Positions 10,791 to 22,000 of a DNA stretch of 64,000 bases are shown one piece after another. Below the pieces are notes generated by a model, which saw only the letters and a list, made by a program, of their open reading frames with translations, searched no databases and had not been told where the DNA came from. A program made the translations under genes and the position numbers. This DNA is from Dipteronia dyeriana (taxonomy: Eukaryota; Streptophyta; Magnoliopsida; Sapindales; Sapindaceae): assembly GCA_032871835.1 (NCBI GenBank), contig CM065299.1, positions 79,262,204 to 79,326,203 on the forward strand. Direction: 5' to 3'. Every line of letters starts with the position of its first letter. Position 1 is the first letter of the stretch.

Positions 10791-12908
10791 TAATTCTAGG
10801 TTAGTTGGGTTCAGTGTGAGATTGTTCAACAAAATCCATAACAATGAAGGTAGAATAACCAGCAGTGTATGGGTATGTGAGAAATAAGGTTTTCGAGATA
10901 AGAAGTACATGTGCAATACAAATTTGAAACGTGGGCCATGGCTGCAGACAAAAGTGGGTTACAAAGCTCGTTCCTCCGTTTGCTTAGACAGTGATACTAA
11001 CAAGTACATCGTAAGGGCATTCAAGGAAAATCATTGCCACAAACTAGCAATGTTTTATGAGGTTACTTTGGTATGATCTCATAGAAACATTGCTGCTAAA
11101 GACTTATCCCAACTTGATACCATGGGAAATTGCTGCATAAGACCTTGTTTGACATAAGAGTACATGGTTAACCAGAAAGGGGGTTACTCCGAAATTGGAT
11201 TCACATAAAAGGACATGTACAACTGGATTGATGTGAAGAGACATGATAAAGCTTTTTAAATCGATTCACATGCCGCACTTATATACCTACAGTTAAAGGC
11301 GAATTTTGAAACCAATTTCTATTGTAGGTTCAGCACATACGAGAAATATAGGCTAGTTAATATATTTTGGAGGGACTCACATTCCCTGTTTGAATGCCAG
11401 TTCTTCGGAGATGTTCCATTTTTCAACATCACTTACAAGATAAATGCTTATGCCAAGCCTTTGGTCCTATTTGTCGGTGTAAACAACCACCGTACGACTT
11501 GTGTATTTGGAGTTCGCCTGTTGTCGGATGAGACTGTACAGTCGTACATATGGGTTTTTAATACTCTCATGAATTCCATGGACCACAAACATCCCATTTC
11601 TATATTGACTGACAGAGATGAAGCAATGCGACAAGCCATCGATGATATTTCCCAACTCACTGCACAAGATATGTGGATGGCACGTATCCAATAATGCATC
11701 CACTCACCTTCATAAAGAGGAGAAGAAATCACCATTTCGATACTTATTGTATAGGCAAATATCAGAGGACGAATTCGAGGAACTTTGGAAAGAGATGTTG
11801 AAGCATCATGGTCTATAAGAAAACGAATGGATGAGTAGGATGTATGGAAAGAAGCATAGGTGGGCGGAAGCATATTTTAAGGGATTTTTTTTTTACAGGC
11901 ATGCACACAACTCAACGATGCGAGGGTATGAACAATTACATGAAGGATTATGTTTACAGCCGTGAGAAATTGTTTGAATACATTCCTCAAATTGATAGGG
12001 CCCTTATGCAGTTAAGAAACAATTTCTTTAATGACAAATACGTATCTAAGTGTAAGAGTCTGGTCATTTTAAGCCACTTGAAGCCATTGGAGGAGCATGC
12101 ATCTTCCGTATACACTTATCAAATTTATCTTGACGTTGCTGAACAGATTATGAATGAATCAAAATATACGCACATTGCACCCGAGGAGGAGGATAACTAT
12201 CGTGTATACTTTCTGTCCATATATCAATTTCCTGATAAGAAAAGGAAAGTTGTTTACCATTTAGACATGGTTGGCTTTCAGAAAGTTAATGAAGATGTTA
12301 TTTGGGATTTAGAAAAACATAATCAACCTTTAATTTCTTGTGACTGCAATTTGTTCGAAGGTAAAGGAATTCCTTATCGTCATATGTTTTATGTTATGAA
12401 AATGGAACACCTTAGAAAGATTCTCGAGTCCATGATATTTAAGAAGTGGACGAAGTCAGCCACACGTGATGTTCTTATGAAGCTTCGACTAGATGATGAT
12501 TTTTCGAAAGGAATCGATATTTCCTGGTTTGCTTCATTGAGTGTAGAGTGCAACTATCTTTGTCACAACGAGAGCCAAACTGAAGAAGGATTCAATTTGC
12601 TGAAAAAGAAACTCATTGTTTTGTAAAATATTTTGTATGGGTTGAACGACGAATGAAATTAGAAATAAGTCCAAAAAAATCAGAATGATTTTGGTCCACT
12701 GAGCCATATTATAAAAGATCCAAAGGTTGTCAAAACAAAAGGGAGGCCGAGTGGGCCGACTGCACCTAGCACACCGGCAGGAAAACCGAGAAATGTAGAA
12801 GACCAAATCAGTGCCATATTTGCCACACACCCGGGTATGACTCGTGCAACTGTAACTAAAAGACTCTGACAAGTAGTCACTTTCATTAGTGACTACTTGA
12901 ATTTAGTC

Positions 12909-13145
12909 ATTGTGTTATTTTTGTACTCATAATGGGCATTTTTTGGAATTGTTGGACCGTCTAAAAATATTATTTCAATTTACTAGTGGAGTTTGAATTG
13001 GGCCACCAACTTCATTAGTGTAGATGCAATTGAGTATATTCATTTTGTTGTTTTTTGTACTCATACTAGGCCGTTTTGGAATTTTTTGGACCGTCTAAGA
13101 TTATTATTTCAATTGACATGTGGAGTTTGAATTCGTCAATATGGA
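12909..13145 (+). repeat. Tandem duplication, period about 134
   Basis: A unit containing TTTGTACTCATA, TTTTGGAATT, TTGGACCGTCTAA and TGGAGTTTGAATT is present twice (GTACTCAT at 12923 and 13057). The copies are visibly diverged, so the duplication is not very recent. Confidence 0.75.
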
Positions 13146-14159
13146 CCACATCACAACAACACATTGATACAATCAAAATTGACTTAGTTCACTACAAGCC
13201 CCGTGTAGAATGTGAAAATCTTAGTCCACTACAAGCAAAATCCCAAGCTAAATTGGACCAGGATAAAACTGACAAAAACTAAATTGACTTGTTCCTTGTA
13301 TCAAACCTTAAAAAAAGAATTGTATTATTCAAAATAAATAAATTTCAAATTTTCTAAAAATAAAAAGATAGAATTAACGAGGGATAACTATAGGATCCCT
13401 ACTTTTTTAAAATAAAATTTGGCAGACTTAATATTAGTCCACTAATGTCAACTTTTTTAGAAATTTAATGCGATTATAGATAATAGTTTGTGATTGTTTA
13501 AAGAAATTTGTAAGGACACTAAATATATAATATGGATAGAAACTAAACATTTTACAGAAAGGTTTGTCATGCTTTTAATTTCAACTTGACTAAATGTATT
13601 GCCATGGAGGCATAAAGCCATTGCTAGTGTTTCCATCAGACATAAAATCTAATTTTAAATTGAAATGGTCACAAATTAATAAGCAAGTATGTTTTAATGT
13701 GGAATAAAACATTATTGTAACCGAACAACTAACATAATCAAAATTATATAGTTTATACCATTATCAATGAAAACTCATTAACCTGCAAAGAGTCGTGATA
13801 TGGTCACAAATTAATAAATTAGCATGTTTTCTGGTTAACGGAACAACAAACATAATCTTTTACTTTGTAACAAATTTCAAAGAAAAAACACTTTCGAACA
13901 TGTGATTACATAAAACCTAAAACACGTTATTCACTTACAACCAACATTAACCATAATGAACTGCTGTCAAAATTATCATCACTACAAAAAGAACATGTGA
14001 TTAAAAAAATCTAGAAAACCCTCAAACTTAGAACCAACATCAGCCATGATGAAAATATTTAACAGCTGTAAAAAGTATAATAACTTTACAAAATTTGCGT
14101 AATCTTGTAAAAACTCTCTAACTTGTGAATACACAAAACATTAAAAAAAAAACTCAGTT

Positions 14160-14425
14160 GCTAGTGGAGGGGTGCTCCTTTACAGCCAAGAATCTTCTCA
14201 ATTGAACACATCTGCTCCTCATCAATCTTACAAGATAGGTTCCATTGGAGTCGGTTCAAACAGTATCACCTCGGAGGAATCAGATGGTGAGTTGTTAGTT
14301 GAGGGGTGCTCCTTTACAACAAGAATCTTCTCAATTGAACATTTTTGCTCCTCATTAAGATTACAAGAGATAGGTATCAGTGTAGATGATTGAAACAGTA
14401 TCACCTCGGAGGAATAAGATGGGAA
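14160..14425 (+). repeat. Tandem duplication, period 134
   Basis: Two copies of a segment with GAGGGGTGCTCCTTTACA (14167 and 14301), AGAATCTTCTCAATTGAACA and CAGTATCACCTCGGAGGAAT. The sequence is unrelated to the 12909-13145 duplication despite the same period. The short open frame through it is not recognised. Confidence 0.8.
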
Positions 14426-14506
14426 AACAAGCTTCTTAGCTAGACTTACCCAAAACCTAAAAAGAACACAGAAACATACAATATACCATCTTCACTTACA
14501 ATCAAT

Positions 14507-16437
14507 TGTTGGGGTTTATGCCCTAAAGCTGTAATTTATAAATGGATTTATGAAATAAATAAAAGGAAAGTTCAATTCATTCTTGTTGTGTTGTTTATTT
14601 TATAACTTGTGTATATATTTAACATCAAAGATTACCGGATGTAATCTTGAACTGTGTATATGAGTGTCATATACAGAAGGATACAGTAAGAGACGTGCAA
14701 TATAAAGAGTCCATAGATAGTAAATAAAGCTGGGTACTTTATTTGTGGTTAATCTATAGCTGCGGTCCATTCCGTAATGTACGGTGATTCTATCCTGAAT
14801 TATTCATATGAGATATGGAAATGGAGGCACTTTATATGATGTGATCAGATAAGACCGGGCCATGATCTACATGAATCTCTCACCAAGATCCTTTTACAGA
14901 TGAGATTCATATATATCAACAAATGATGGCTATATGTGGGTGATCTTAATCCAGAGTGTCTTATCGACTCCTTCAGGTTAGATCGTGGTCTTTGATATAC
15001 CATGGGTGAGGTCAGATGCATTTCCTGATCAATATACTCCGTATGTTGGGATTGCGGTTTGGCTTTTGGTTGGAAAGGTTTGTACACAATAGTGGAATCC
15101 AATCCTTCTTATGAAAAGTAGATGGTAGTTCCCTTAAGGGTTGATTCGAGGCTTGGACAATATGAGCGCTCTCCTATTTCCGTGAGGAAATATGATTTAT
15201 AGTCCATTAGAGATTTAATGATACTTAAAAGATATATGTAATTAGAGGGGTATAACGGACATTATGACCCAGCTCTAATTATGATCTACTATGGAGGATC
15301 ACACCATATGTAATAGTTATATCGATGGACACCGAGTTGTATCGGATTGTGTAAAAGCATCTGCAATTGAGAGAGAACAGCTTCGGGTTTTTAGTGGAAT
15401 AACACCGAAGTTAATAATTAAGGAATATTAATTAAAGAGTTTAGTTAATAATTCTGAGGATTATTAGAGTTCAAAATACTGTGGGTCCATTAGGTCCCCT
15501 TGCTAGCCCGATCGATTTAGGTAACAAGAGTCACAGTTAACTAATTGGATTGTCCAATTAGTTGTTTATTCGGGGAATTAATTGAATAATGAGATTATTT
15601 AATTAATGAATGTTAATAGTAAAATTAATTAAATAATTAGATTATTTAATTATATTGATAATTATGAATTATTAGTTAACTATTAATTGGAGGGTGTTAG
15701 TTGATATATGGATTTTGTTGAAGATAAAATAATAGGATTATTTTATTTTTACTAAATCATTTATCTAAGTATTTGAATTTAAGTTTAAATTTAAAATACT
15801 TATTATCACTTTTAATATATTAGATATATTTGAAAATGATAATTAAAAGATATATACCAATTAATAACACAAGAGATTGTTTTGGATGCAAATTAGTGTG
15901 TGCACATATATAAGTGTTTGTATAGGATACAAACAAGGATATATATAAAAGAGAGAAGGGATATTTTTTTTGGTGCGTGAAACATGATGAAAAAAAAGTC
16001 AAAAGAAAAAATAAAAAGAAAACATATACATATATCTTGTGCTTCGTGTGCAGTGAACAATATATATATATAGTTTTATGTTTTGTGTGTTTTTGAAACA
16101 CATAGAAGAATGAGTTTATTTAATTCTCTCTTCATCCACCATTCAAGTTTTTGAGACCATGACGCGCCCACACGCAGTTACCAGTCCCGGGAGATAGCGA
16201 GGAAGATCGAGTGGTTCAGACAGGAGCACATCGTAAAGTGAAAGAGCCTCCAAAAGTTGGTAAGATTTTCTTCTTTTGATTATATCGATTTCAATTTCCT
16301 GTGTTTACATATTGTATGTATTAGTTCTGAAAAATAATTATGATCCTAAGTCCACTGGTCCTAGATACAAATTATGATCTGTATATAAAATTTAAAACCT
16401 TACTTCTGCTGTGTGACCGGTGAAAAGGGTTCCAACA
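14507..16437 (+). repeat. Copia-1 5' LTR
   Basis: Starts TGTTGGGGTTTATGCCC and ends GGGTTCCAACA, so it has TG...CA ends within TGTTGG...CCAACA. It is directly followed by the primer binding site. The same LTR family occurs at 22001, 33664 (reverse), 45912 (reverse) and 61679 (reverse). A CGCCCACACGCAGTTACCAG block near 16166 and GATCGAGTGGTTCAGA near 16208 are among the best conserved parts. Confidence 0.9.
15940..15950 (+). promoter_or_regulatory. Candidate TATA box in Copia-1 LTR
   Basis: TATATATAAAA lies about 500 bases before the LTR end and is followed by GAGAGAAGG. The equivalent site near 23449 in the 3' LTR reads TATATATAAGAG. The position is plausible for a U3 promoter, but the region is AT-rich, so this is only a candidate. 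Confidence 0.35.
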
Positions 16438-16439
16438 AT

Positions 16440-16452
16440 TGGTATCAGAGGC
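16440..16452 (+). other. Copia-1 primer binding site (initiator tRNA-Met)
   Basis: TGGTATCAGAGGC, two bases after the 5' LTR. It differs at one position from TGGTATCAGAGCC, the usual complement of the initiator methionine tRNA 3' end in plant Copia elements. Confidence 0.9.
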
Positions 16453-18125
16453 AATTTATTTTTCGAAACAGAAAATTGTTTTCGATGCTCCTTCATGTAT
16501 GAATGTGTAGGCACCATCTTTATGATTGTATGAATGTTTATAATTAAATTGTTTAATTTAAACACGGTTGATCGTATATTTTTATGGTACCGTGGATTTA
16601 GGGTTTATGAGTTGTATAGTATTTTTATTTTTATTTTTTCTGATATTGTATTGTAAATAATAATAAAAAAATTGTAACTTGTAAACAAAACACTGTTCAC
16701 CGGTAATGTTCATACAGTACTGTTCATGTGGTACTATTCACCGAACACTGTTCATAATGTACTGTTCACCGGGTACTGTTCACGCGGTACTGTTTACACA
16801 CGGTTCCGTTGGCAAGTGTTGCTTAGTGCGTTCCGTACAGATTTCCCGTTTCGGATTCATGAGATGAATCAGAGTGACCTGAATAGACTGGAAGATATCT
16901 GAAATTACTAGAAGACCAAGGAATGCCTTGGGGAATTTTTTATAATTTTAATTCCAATTTTTTAGAATATATAATCCATAGTACTCGGACAATTCATGTA
17001 TACTTTATATTATGTGATAATAAAAACATTGTCATGTATACGTATGTCATTCAGATTAGATGTACTTACATAAATAAATTTGATGTCATACATGCATTAT
17101 AGCCTGATATTTTATGTATTTTTTTAATGTGATTAAAAAGGGCAATATACATAAATGGCTATGAATAATAAGATTAGTTTTTTAATGGTTAGAAAACATG
17201 GTAATTCTCATTAATATTAATCTAGTTATTAAAGAGTTTAATAAGTTGATTAATATGGTCATTCATTATAATTAGGATTAATATGATTAATAACCTAATA
17301 ATAAATGAAACCAATAAAGTGTTAGAGTTTTAATAGTTAAAACTTGGTAAACACTATCATAATAATCTGACCTTAGTAAATAGTTTACAAAGGTTTAGAT
17401 TATTCACTAATAGATTAGATTTTTAATTGTTAAAAATCATTAATAATTTATTAGTTAATTGGAATTTGTTTTTAATTAGTTAATGTGCTAGATAACTTGA
17501 TTAATGTTCGTTGTTTAATCCTGTAGAGTCTAGGTGCATTAACGGTTAATAGAAAACCCTAATTTTAAAATAGTGAGTGGGAGAGGGATATATGACATAT
17601 ATATCATGCGGTCTCCATCATTAGTTAAACACCGTGAGATCCAAGTGGAGTCTCGTGACGGCTTTGTTTTCATCCTCCCTAAGGAGGGTTTCCACCAAGG
17701 TCAATACCAAGGTTGACTTTCTAACAGATAGGATTTCTGAGGGTATTTCGGGATTGACCAACTCTAAGGCGACAATTCTCGAGTTAAGCTCGTGAGATCT
17801 GAAATGGTGGGTTACACTCACGAAGGTTTTGATTAAGTTTGTTAATTTAAAACCTGACTGATTAAACGATGGTTGAATGATATGGAATAAGAGTTATTCT
17901 AGAATATCATTTGATTGAGAATGTCTCGGTCCAACATGCAAAGACTTGACCGACCCTAAGGCGGCACTTTTTTGTGGTATGTTGGATTGTCGTGGTATAG
18001 TAACTAGTTTTAGGGTAGTTCTAGTTAGTTAAACATGTGCATGCATCATGTTTAAATTTGTGCTAAAGCACTTGCACTTGTTTTAAATAAATGACTGAAT
18101 GAATGTTTTATTTATTTCAGCAATA
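16453..18125 (+). other. Copia-1 untranslated leader
   Basis: About 1.7 kb between primer binding site and gag. Homologous sequence, in reverse orientation, is found in the Copia-2 leader (for example the block around TGAATGTGTAGGCACCATCT at 16500, matched near 45845). It contains the short tandem array at 16689-16813. No ORF. Confidence 0.7.
16689..16813 (+). repeat. Leader minisatellite of Copia-1 (CTGTTCACCGG type)
   Basis: At least six imperfect copies of a short unit around TACTGTTCACCGG, with variants ATGTTCATACAG, TACTGTTCATGTGG and TACTGTTCACGCGG. It is more GC-rich than its surroundings. See the findings for comparison with Copia-2 and Copia-3. Confidence 0.8.
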
Positions 18126-18875
18126 ATGTCTTCTGCATTACTTTAAATTCTCGCAAACGACATATTAACCGGTGATAACTACACTAAGTGGAAACTTAAA
18201 ATTAATGCAATTTTGGTCACCAAAGGCCTCAAGTTTGTGCTTACGAAGGAATGTCCTCTAGTGCATGCTGCCAATGCCACACGACCTGCTTGTGAGGCAT
18301 ACCAGCGATAGGTCTCATCTGATGAGAAGGCCTGAACATATATGTTAGCTTCAATGACAAACGTGCTTGTAACAAAGCACGAAGCAATGACTTCAGCATT
18401 CAAAATCATGGAGTCATTGCAAGCTATGTTCGGGCAGCCCTCCGAGCAAAAACGACACGAAGTTGTTCGTTCAGCTATGCTTGCTCGCATGAAGGAAGGT
18501 ATGTCAGTTCGGGAACATGTTCTGAGCATGATGTCCTACTTCAACAAGGAAGAAGTCAATGGTGGGGCCATTGACGAACCCAGTCAAGTGAGCATCGTAC
18601 TGACGACTCTTTCGAAGAGTTTTGATAAGTTTAAGAATAACTACGAGATGAACAAGTTAAGGTTTAATCTCACACAGTTGCTCAATAAGCTCACTACCTT
18701 TGAGTCCTTGACTAAGGACAACAAGGGCAAGACCGGTGAGGCAAATGTTGTCAAACCATCTTCCTCCAATAATAAGAAGAGGAAGAGGTCTGCTGGGAAG
18801 GCGAAGGGTAAGCCAAAACCCAAGAAAGCCCAAACCCAAGAAAGCCCAAAGAAAGAAGAATTCCAAGAAAGGTAA
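18126..18875 (+). pseudogene. Copia-1 gag
   Basis: The first ATG of the polyprotein is at 18126, directly after the leader. The N-terminus shows the Copia gag signature TGDNYTKWK, and an open stretch from 18342 contains FKIMESLQAMFG, VREHVLSMM and NYEMNKLRF. It ends in a Lys/Pro-rich basic tail (KPKPKKAQ). Stops at the seventh codon and after AYQR break the N-terminus. I do not see a clear CCHC zinc knuckle, which may have been lost near the frameshift at about 18870. Confidence 0.8.
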
Positions 18876-19320
18876 ATATGATTTACTTGTTCTTGAGTCA
18901 TGTTTAGTGGAAGATGATTCTTCACCCTGGATAGTTGATTCAGAGGCCACTAACCATGTTTGTTCTTCTTTGCAATGAACTGATTATTGGACACAGCTAG
19001 AGAAGAGAGTCTTCTCTATACGTGTGCGGTCAGGCGATGTAATGTCTGCACGAGCAGTGAGCGTAACTAGATTACATTTTTGTAATAGTTATATATTGTT
19101 GGACAATGTATTTTATATTCCTGAATTTACACGGAATTTGATTTTCGTTTCTAAGTTGTTAGAACAAAAATATTATGTTTCTTTTAATTATAAGTATATT
19201 ATTATTGGAAAGAATTGTTTGAATATTTGTTCAGGAATTAATGAAAACAATTTGTATGTGTTAAGACCGTTAATACATACTATACTGCTCAATACCGAAA
19301 TGTTATAGTTGAAAAACCAA
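18876..19320 (+). pseudogene. Copia-1 protease region
   Basis: Continues after the gag frameshift. WIVDSEATNHVC is the aspartic protease active-site region; the usual Asp-Ser-Gly reads Asp-Ser-Glu here, so activity is not expected. A stop follows after SSLQ. The next segment, with NVFYIPEFTRNLIFVSKL, matches the part of Copia polyproteins between protease and integrase. Confidence 0.8.
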
Positions 19321-20050
19321 AAACTAAACGACATAAGATTTCTCCAGATAATGACACGTATCTTTGGCATCTAAGGCTTGGTCATACCAACATTGACCAG
19401 ATAGACAGACTAGTAAAAAACGGATCTTTAAGTGAGTTAAAGGTTGGCACCTTACCTGTCCGCGAATCTTGTCTGAAATGTAAGATGATTAAGAGACCTT
19501 TTACTAGAAAAGGGCTTAGAGCTAAAGAACCGCTAGAGCTTATACATACAGACGTCTGTGGACAGATGAATGTTAAAGCTATGGGTTGTTATGAGTATTA
19601 TGTCACCTTTATAGATGACTACTCAAGATACGGATACGTCTACCTAATACAACGGAAGTTGAAAACATTTGAAATGTTCAAAGAGTTCCTTTCTAAAGTT
19701 GAGAATAAATTAGGTAGTACTATCTAGTCACTACGATCGGATCGTGGAGGTGAGTACCTTGACCAATAGTTTGAAGACTTCATGGTAGAGCATGTGATAG
19801 TTTCCCAGCTCACAGCTCCCGGTATACCTCAGGAAAATGGTGTAGCGGAGAGGATAAATAGAACCCTAACGGAAATGGTGAGATCTATGATTAGTTTCTC
19901 ATCATTACCAAACTCCTTCTGAGGATATGCATTACAAACAGCGGCATACATTTTGAATGTGGTGCCATCCAAATATGTTCCTGAGACTCCACTAGAGTTG
20001 TGGAATGGTCGTAAAGCAAGTTCCGCATATGGAGGTGTCCAGCACACGTG
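19321..20050 (+). pseudogene. Copia-1 integrase
   Basis: The HHCC zinc-binding part is readable (LWHLRLGHTN ... ESCLKCK, 19350-19480). The core has the three catalytic acidic residues: Asp in LIHTDVCG, Asp in SLRSDRGGEY and Glu in PQENGVAER. Stops interrupt it before SLRSDRGG, after EYLDQ and after LPNSF. Readable homology ends near GGVQHTC at about 20050. Confidence 0.85.
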
Positions 20051-20485
20051 CTAAAGAATAGAAGTGGAAAGTTAGACTCCAAGTCTATGGTCTGCCTGTT
20101 TGTAGGATACTCCAAGGAGACCAGAGGTGGACACTTCTATAGTCCCGAAGATAACAAAGTATTTGTATCGACAAATGCAACGTTTCTTGAGGACAATTAT
20201 ATTAGTGACCATAAACCATATTCTAAGATTGTATTGAATGAGTTGGAGCCTGGTGAGACTAGTGCTTAATCAATAAGAGTTGTTGATCCACAAACATCTG
20301 AGAGTCAGATGGTTCCTGATCAGGATACACTACCACCTACACGTAGTGAGAGGGTTGTGAGACAACCTGAATTCTATTTAGGTATAGGTGAGGGATAAGG
20401 TGTTGTCTCTTCTGATAGTATGGATGATCCATCAACATTTAAGAATGCAATGGAAGATCCTGATAAAGTGGAATGACTTAAAGCC
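20051..20485 (+). other. Copia-1 linker between integrase and reverse transcriptase
   Basis: Contains the post-integrase Copia segment (GKLDSKSMVCLFVGYSKETR and VFVSTNATFLED) and a Pro/Thr-rich linker with several stops. Confidence 0.7.
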
Positions 20486-21275
20486 GTGAATCTCGAGATG
20501 GAGTCCATGTACTCTAACTCAGTTTGGGATCTTATAGACTTACCCATTGGGGTAAAACCCATAGGGTGTAAGTGGATCTATAAGAGAAAGAAAGGAGTAG
20601 ACGGGAAGGTAGAGACCTTCAAAGCAAGGCTAGTGGCCAAGGGTTATACCCAGAAAGAGGGGGCAATTATGAAGAGACCTTCTCGCTAGTAGCCATGTTT
20701 AAGTCTATTAGGATTTTCTTATCCATTGTTGCCTATTTCGATTATGAAATTTGGCAAATGGATGTCAAGACTGCATTCTTGAATTGCAATCTTGATGAGA
20801 GCATTTATATGATGCAACCAGAAGGATTCGTGTCTCCATATCAAGAGCAAAAGGTTTACAAGCTGTAAAGGTCAATCTATGGACTTAAGCAAGCATCTAG
20901 ATCGTGGAACATTAGGTTTGATGATGTGATCAAAATCTATGGCTTCTAGCAGAACGTCGATGAGCCTTGTGTCTACAAGCGCATCACTAACAAGAAAGTA
21001 GTTTTCTTGGTCCTTACGTAGATGATATCATACTCATTGAGAATGATATGGGAGTGTTGTCTGATGTAAAGGGTTGGATGGCTAGCCAATTCCAAATGAA
21101 AGATTTGGGAGAGGCGAGTTATGTTCTAGGGATCCAACTTATAAGGGATCGTAAGAACAAACTCATAACATTATCTCAAGCATCATATATCGACAAGATT
21201 CTTGTGCAATTTTCGATTCAAAACCCCAAGAAAGGTAATTTACCTTCCAGACATGGAGTTCACTTGTCTAAGTAA
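20486..21275 (+). pseudogene. Copia-1 reverse transcriptase
   Basis: Starts at the conserved VWDLIDLPIGVKPIGCKWIY segment and continues through ARLVAKGYTQKEG, IWQMDVKTAFLN, MMQPEGF, SIYGLKQASRSW and YVDDII, ending LGEASYVLGIQLIRDR. YVDD is the catalytic motif. The frame is broken near 20670, by a stop after VYKL, by another after IKIYGF, and by a one-base shift just before YVDD at about 21017. Confidence 0.88.
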
Positions 21276-21988
21276 CAGTGTCTTAAGACACCTCAAGAAG
21301 TTAAGGATATGAGACGTGTACCCTAAGCGTTGGCAGTATGTAGTCTCATGTATGCTATGTTATGCACGAGACAGGACATCTGATATGAATTGGGAGTAGT
21401 CAGCAGATACCAGTCCAACCTAAGACTGGATCATTGGGATGCTGTCAAGACAATTCTCAAATGTCTTCGTAGAACGAGAGACAATATGTTAGTGTATTCC
21501 GGACAAGATTTGATCCCATTAGGATACACGGATTATGATTTCTAGTCAGACAAGGATTCTAGAAAATCCAGGTCTGGATCAGTATTCACCTAGGGTGGTG
21601 GAGCCATTGTGTAGAGAAGTATCAACCAATCTTGCATTGTTAACTCCACCATGGAAGCCGAATATGTAGTCGATTATGAAGCTGCTAATCCGTAAGTTCT
21701 TGAGTGATCTGGAAGTTGTTCCAGATCTGGATAGACTCATCACACTTTATTGCGATAGCAATGGTGCTATGGTTAATTCCAAAGAACCTAGAAACCATAA
21801 CAGACAGAAGCATATAGAGCGAAAGTATCATCTCATTAGATAGATAGTGTAGATAGAAGATGTGATCGTCACCAAGATAGCCTCACAAGACAATCATGTT
21901 GATCCATTTACAAAGAACTTACCGGCTAAAGTGTTTCGGGTTACCTAGATGGTCTAGGGTTACAAGACATGCCTCACACGCTTTAGTG
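21276..21988 (+). pseudogene. Copia-1 RNase H and pol C-terminus
   Basis: A highly broken frame. Recognisable remnants include the region equivalent to STMEAEYVA near 21645 and the HIERKYHLIR-like end near 21810, followed by TKNLPAKVF-type sequence before the polypurine tract. Confidence 0.75.
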
Positions 21989-22000
21989 CAAGTGGAAGAT
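21989..22000 (+). other. Copia-1 polypurine tract
   Basis: CAAGTGGAAGAT directly precedes the 3' LTR. It is the degraded form of the AAGTGGGAGAT tract seen intact in Copia-3 and Copia-4. Confidence 0.8.

Larger units (their letters stand above)
6688..10792 (-). mobile_element. hAT transposon inserted in the FAR1-like gene
   Basis: A perfect 8-bp direct repeat ATTCTAGG flanks the element (6680-6687 and 10793-10800), the duplication length of hAT elements. Terminal inverted repeats are short and imperfect: TAAAGGTGTAATTATGGA at the left and TAGTGCTGTAAATATGGA (reverse complement of the right end), the Ac-like form. GC-rich subterminal blocks lie just inside both ends. It encodes a decayed hAT transposase on the - strand. 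Removing the element together with one copy of the duplication joins the host frame ...GYSR to LVGF..., as in FAR1 domains, so the boundaries are well supported. Confidence 0.88.
6469..12859 (+). pseudogene. FAR1-related / MULE-transposase-like gene, disrupted
   Basis: Family: FAR1/FHY3-related (FRS) proteins, Mutator-transposase-derived plant transcription regulators that bind DNA, or a MULE transposase of the same type. Seen in order: an acidic N-terminus from ATG 6469; a FAR1 DNA-binding domain split by the hAT insertion (FYHGYSR before 6688, then LVGFSVRLFNK from 10801); a MULE transposase core at about 11290-11700 (FGDVPFF, FVGVNNHRTTC, ILTDRDEAM, then KICGWHVSNN in another frame); TTQRCEGMNNY near 11905; a SWIM-type finger near 12340-12400 (CDCNLFEG then PYRHMFYV); and a terminal Cys-rich knuckle at 12800-12859 (CHICHTPGYDSCNCN) ending in TAA. 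Oddities: in-frame stops between 10801 and 11300, frameshifts near 11690, 11815 and 12620, Asn in place of the first catalytic Asp (FFNITY), and Tyr in place of the third SWIM cysteine. The gene is dead as it stands. Whether it was a domesticated FRS gene or a transposon cannot be settled because I found no terminal repeats around it. Confidence 0.8.
12860..14506. other. 3' flank of FAR1-like pseudogene, non-coding
   Basis: AT-rich sequence with no recognised gene. It contains two local tandem duplications, listed separately. The short open frames in it have no family resemblance I can name. Confidence 0.5.

Noticed and set aside
11448..11873. 141-codon open frame on the - strand
   Set aside because: Shadow of the MULE transposase domain on the + strand.
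15820..16101. Open frames in the LTRs (also 23329-23620) with Tyr/Ile/Phe-rich translation
   Set aside because: Antisense reading of AT-rich LTR sequence; appears only because the LTR is repeated.
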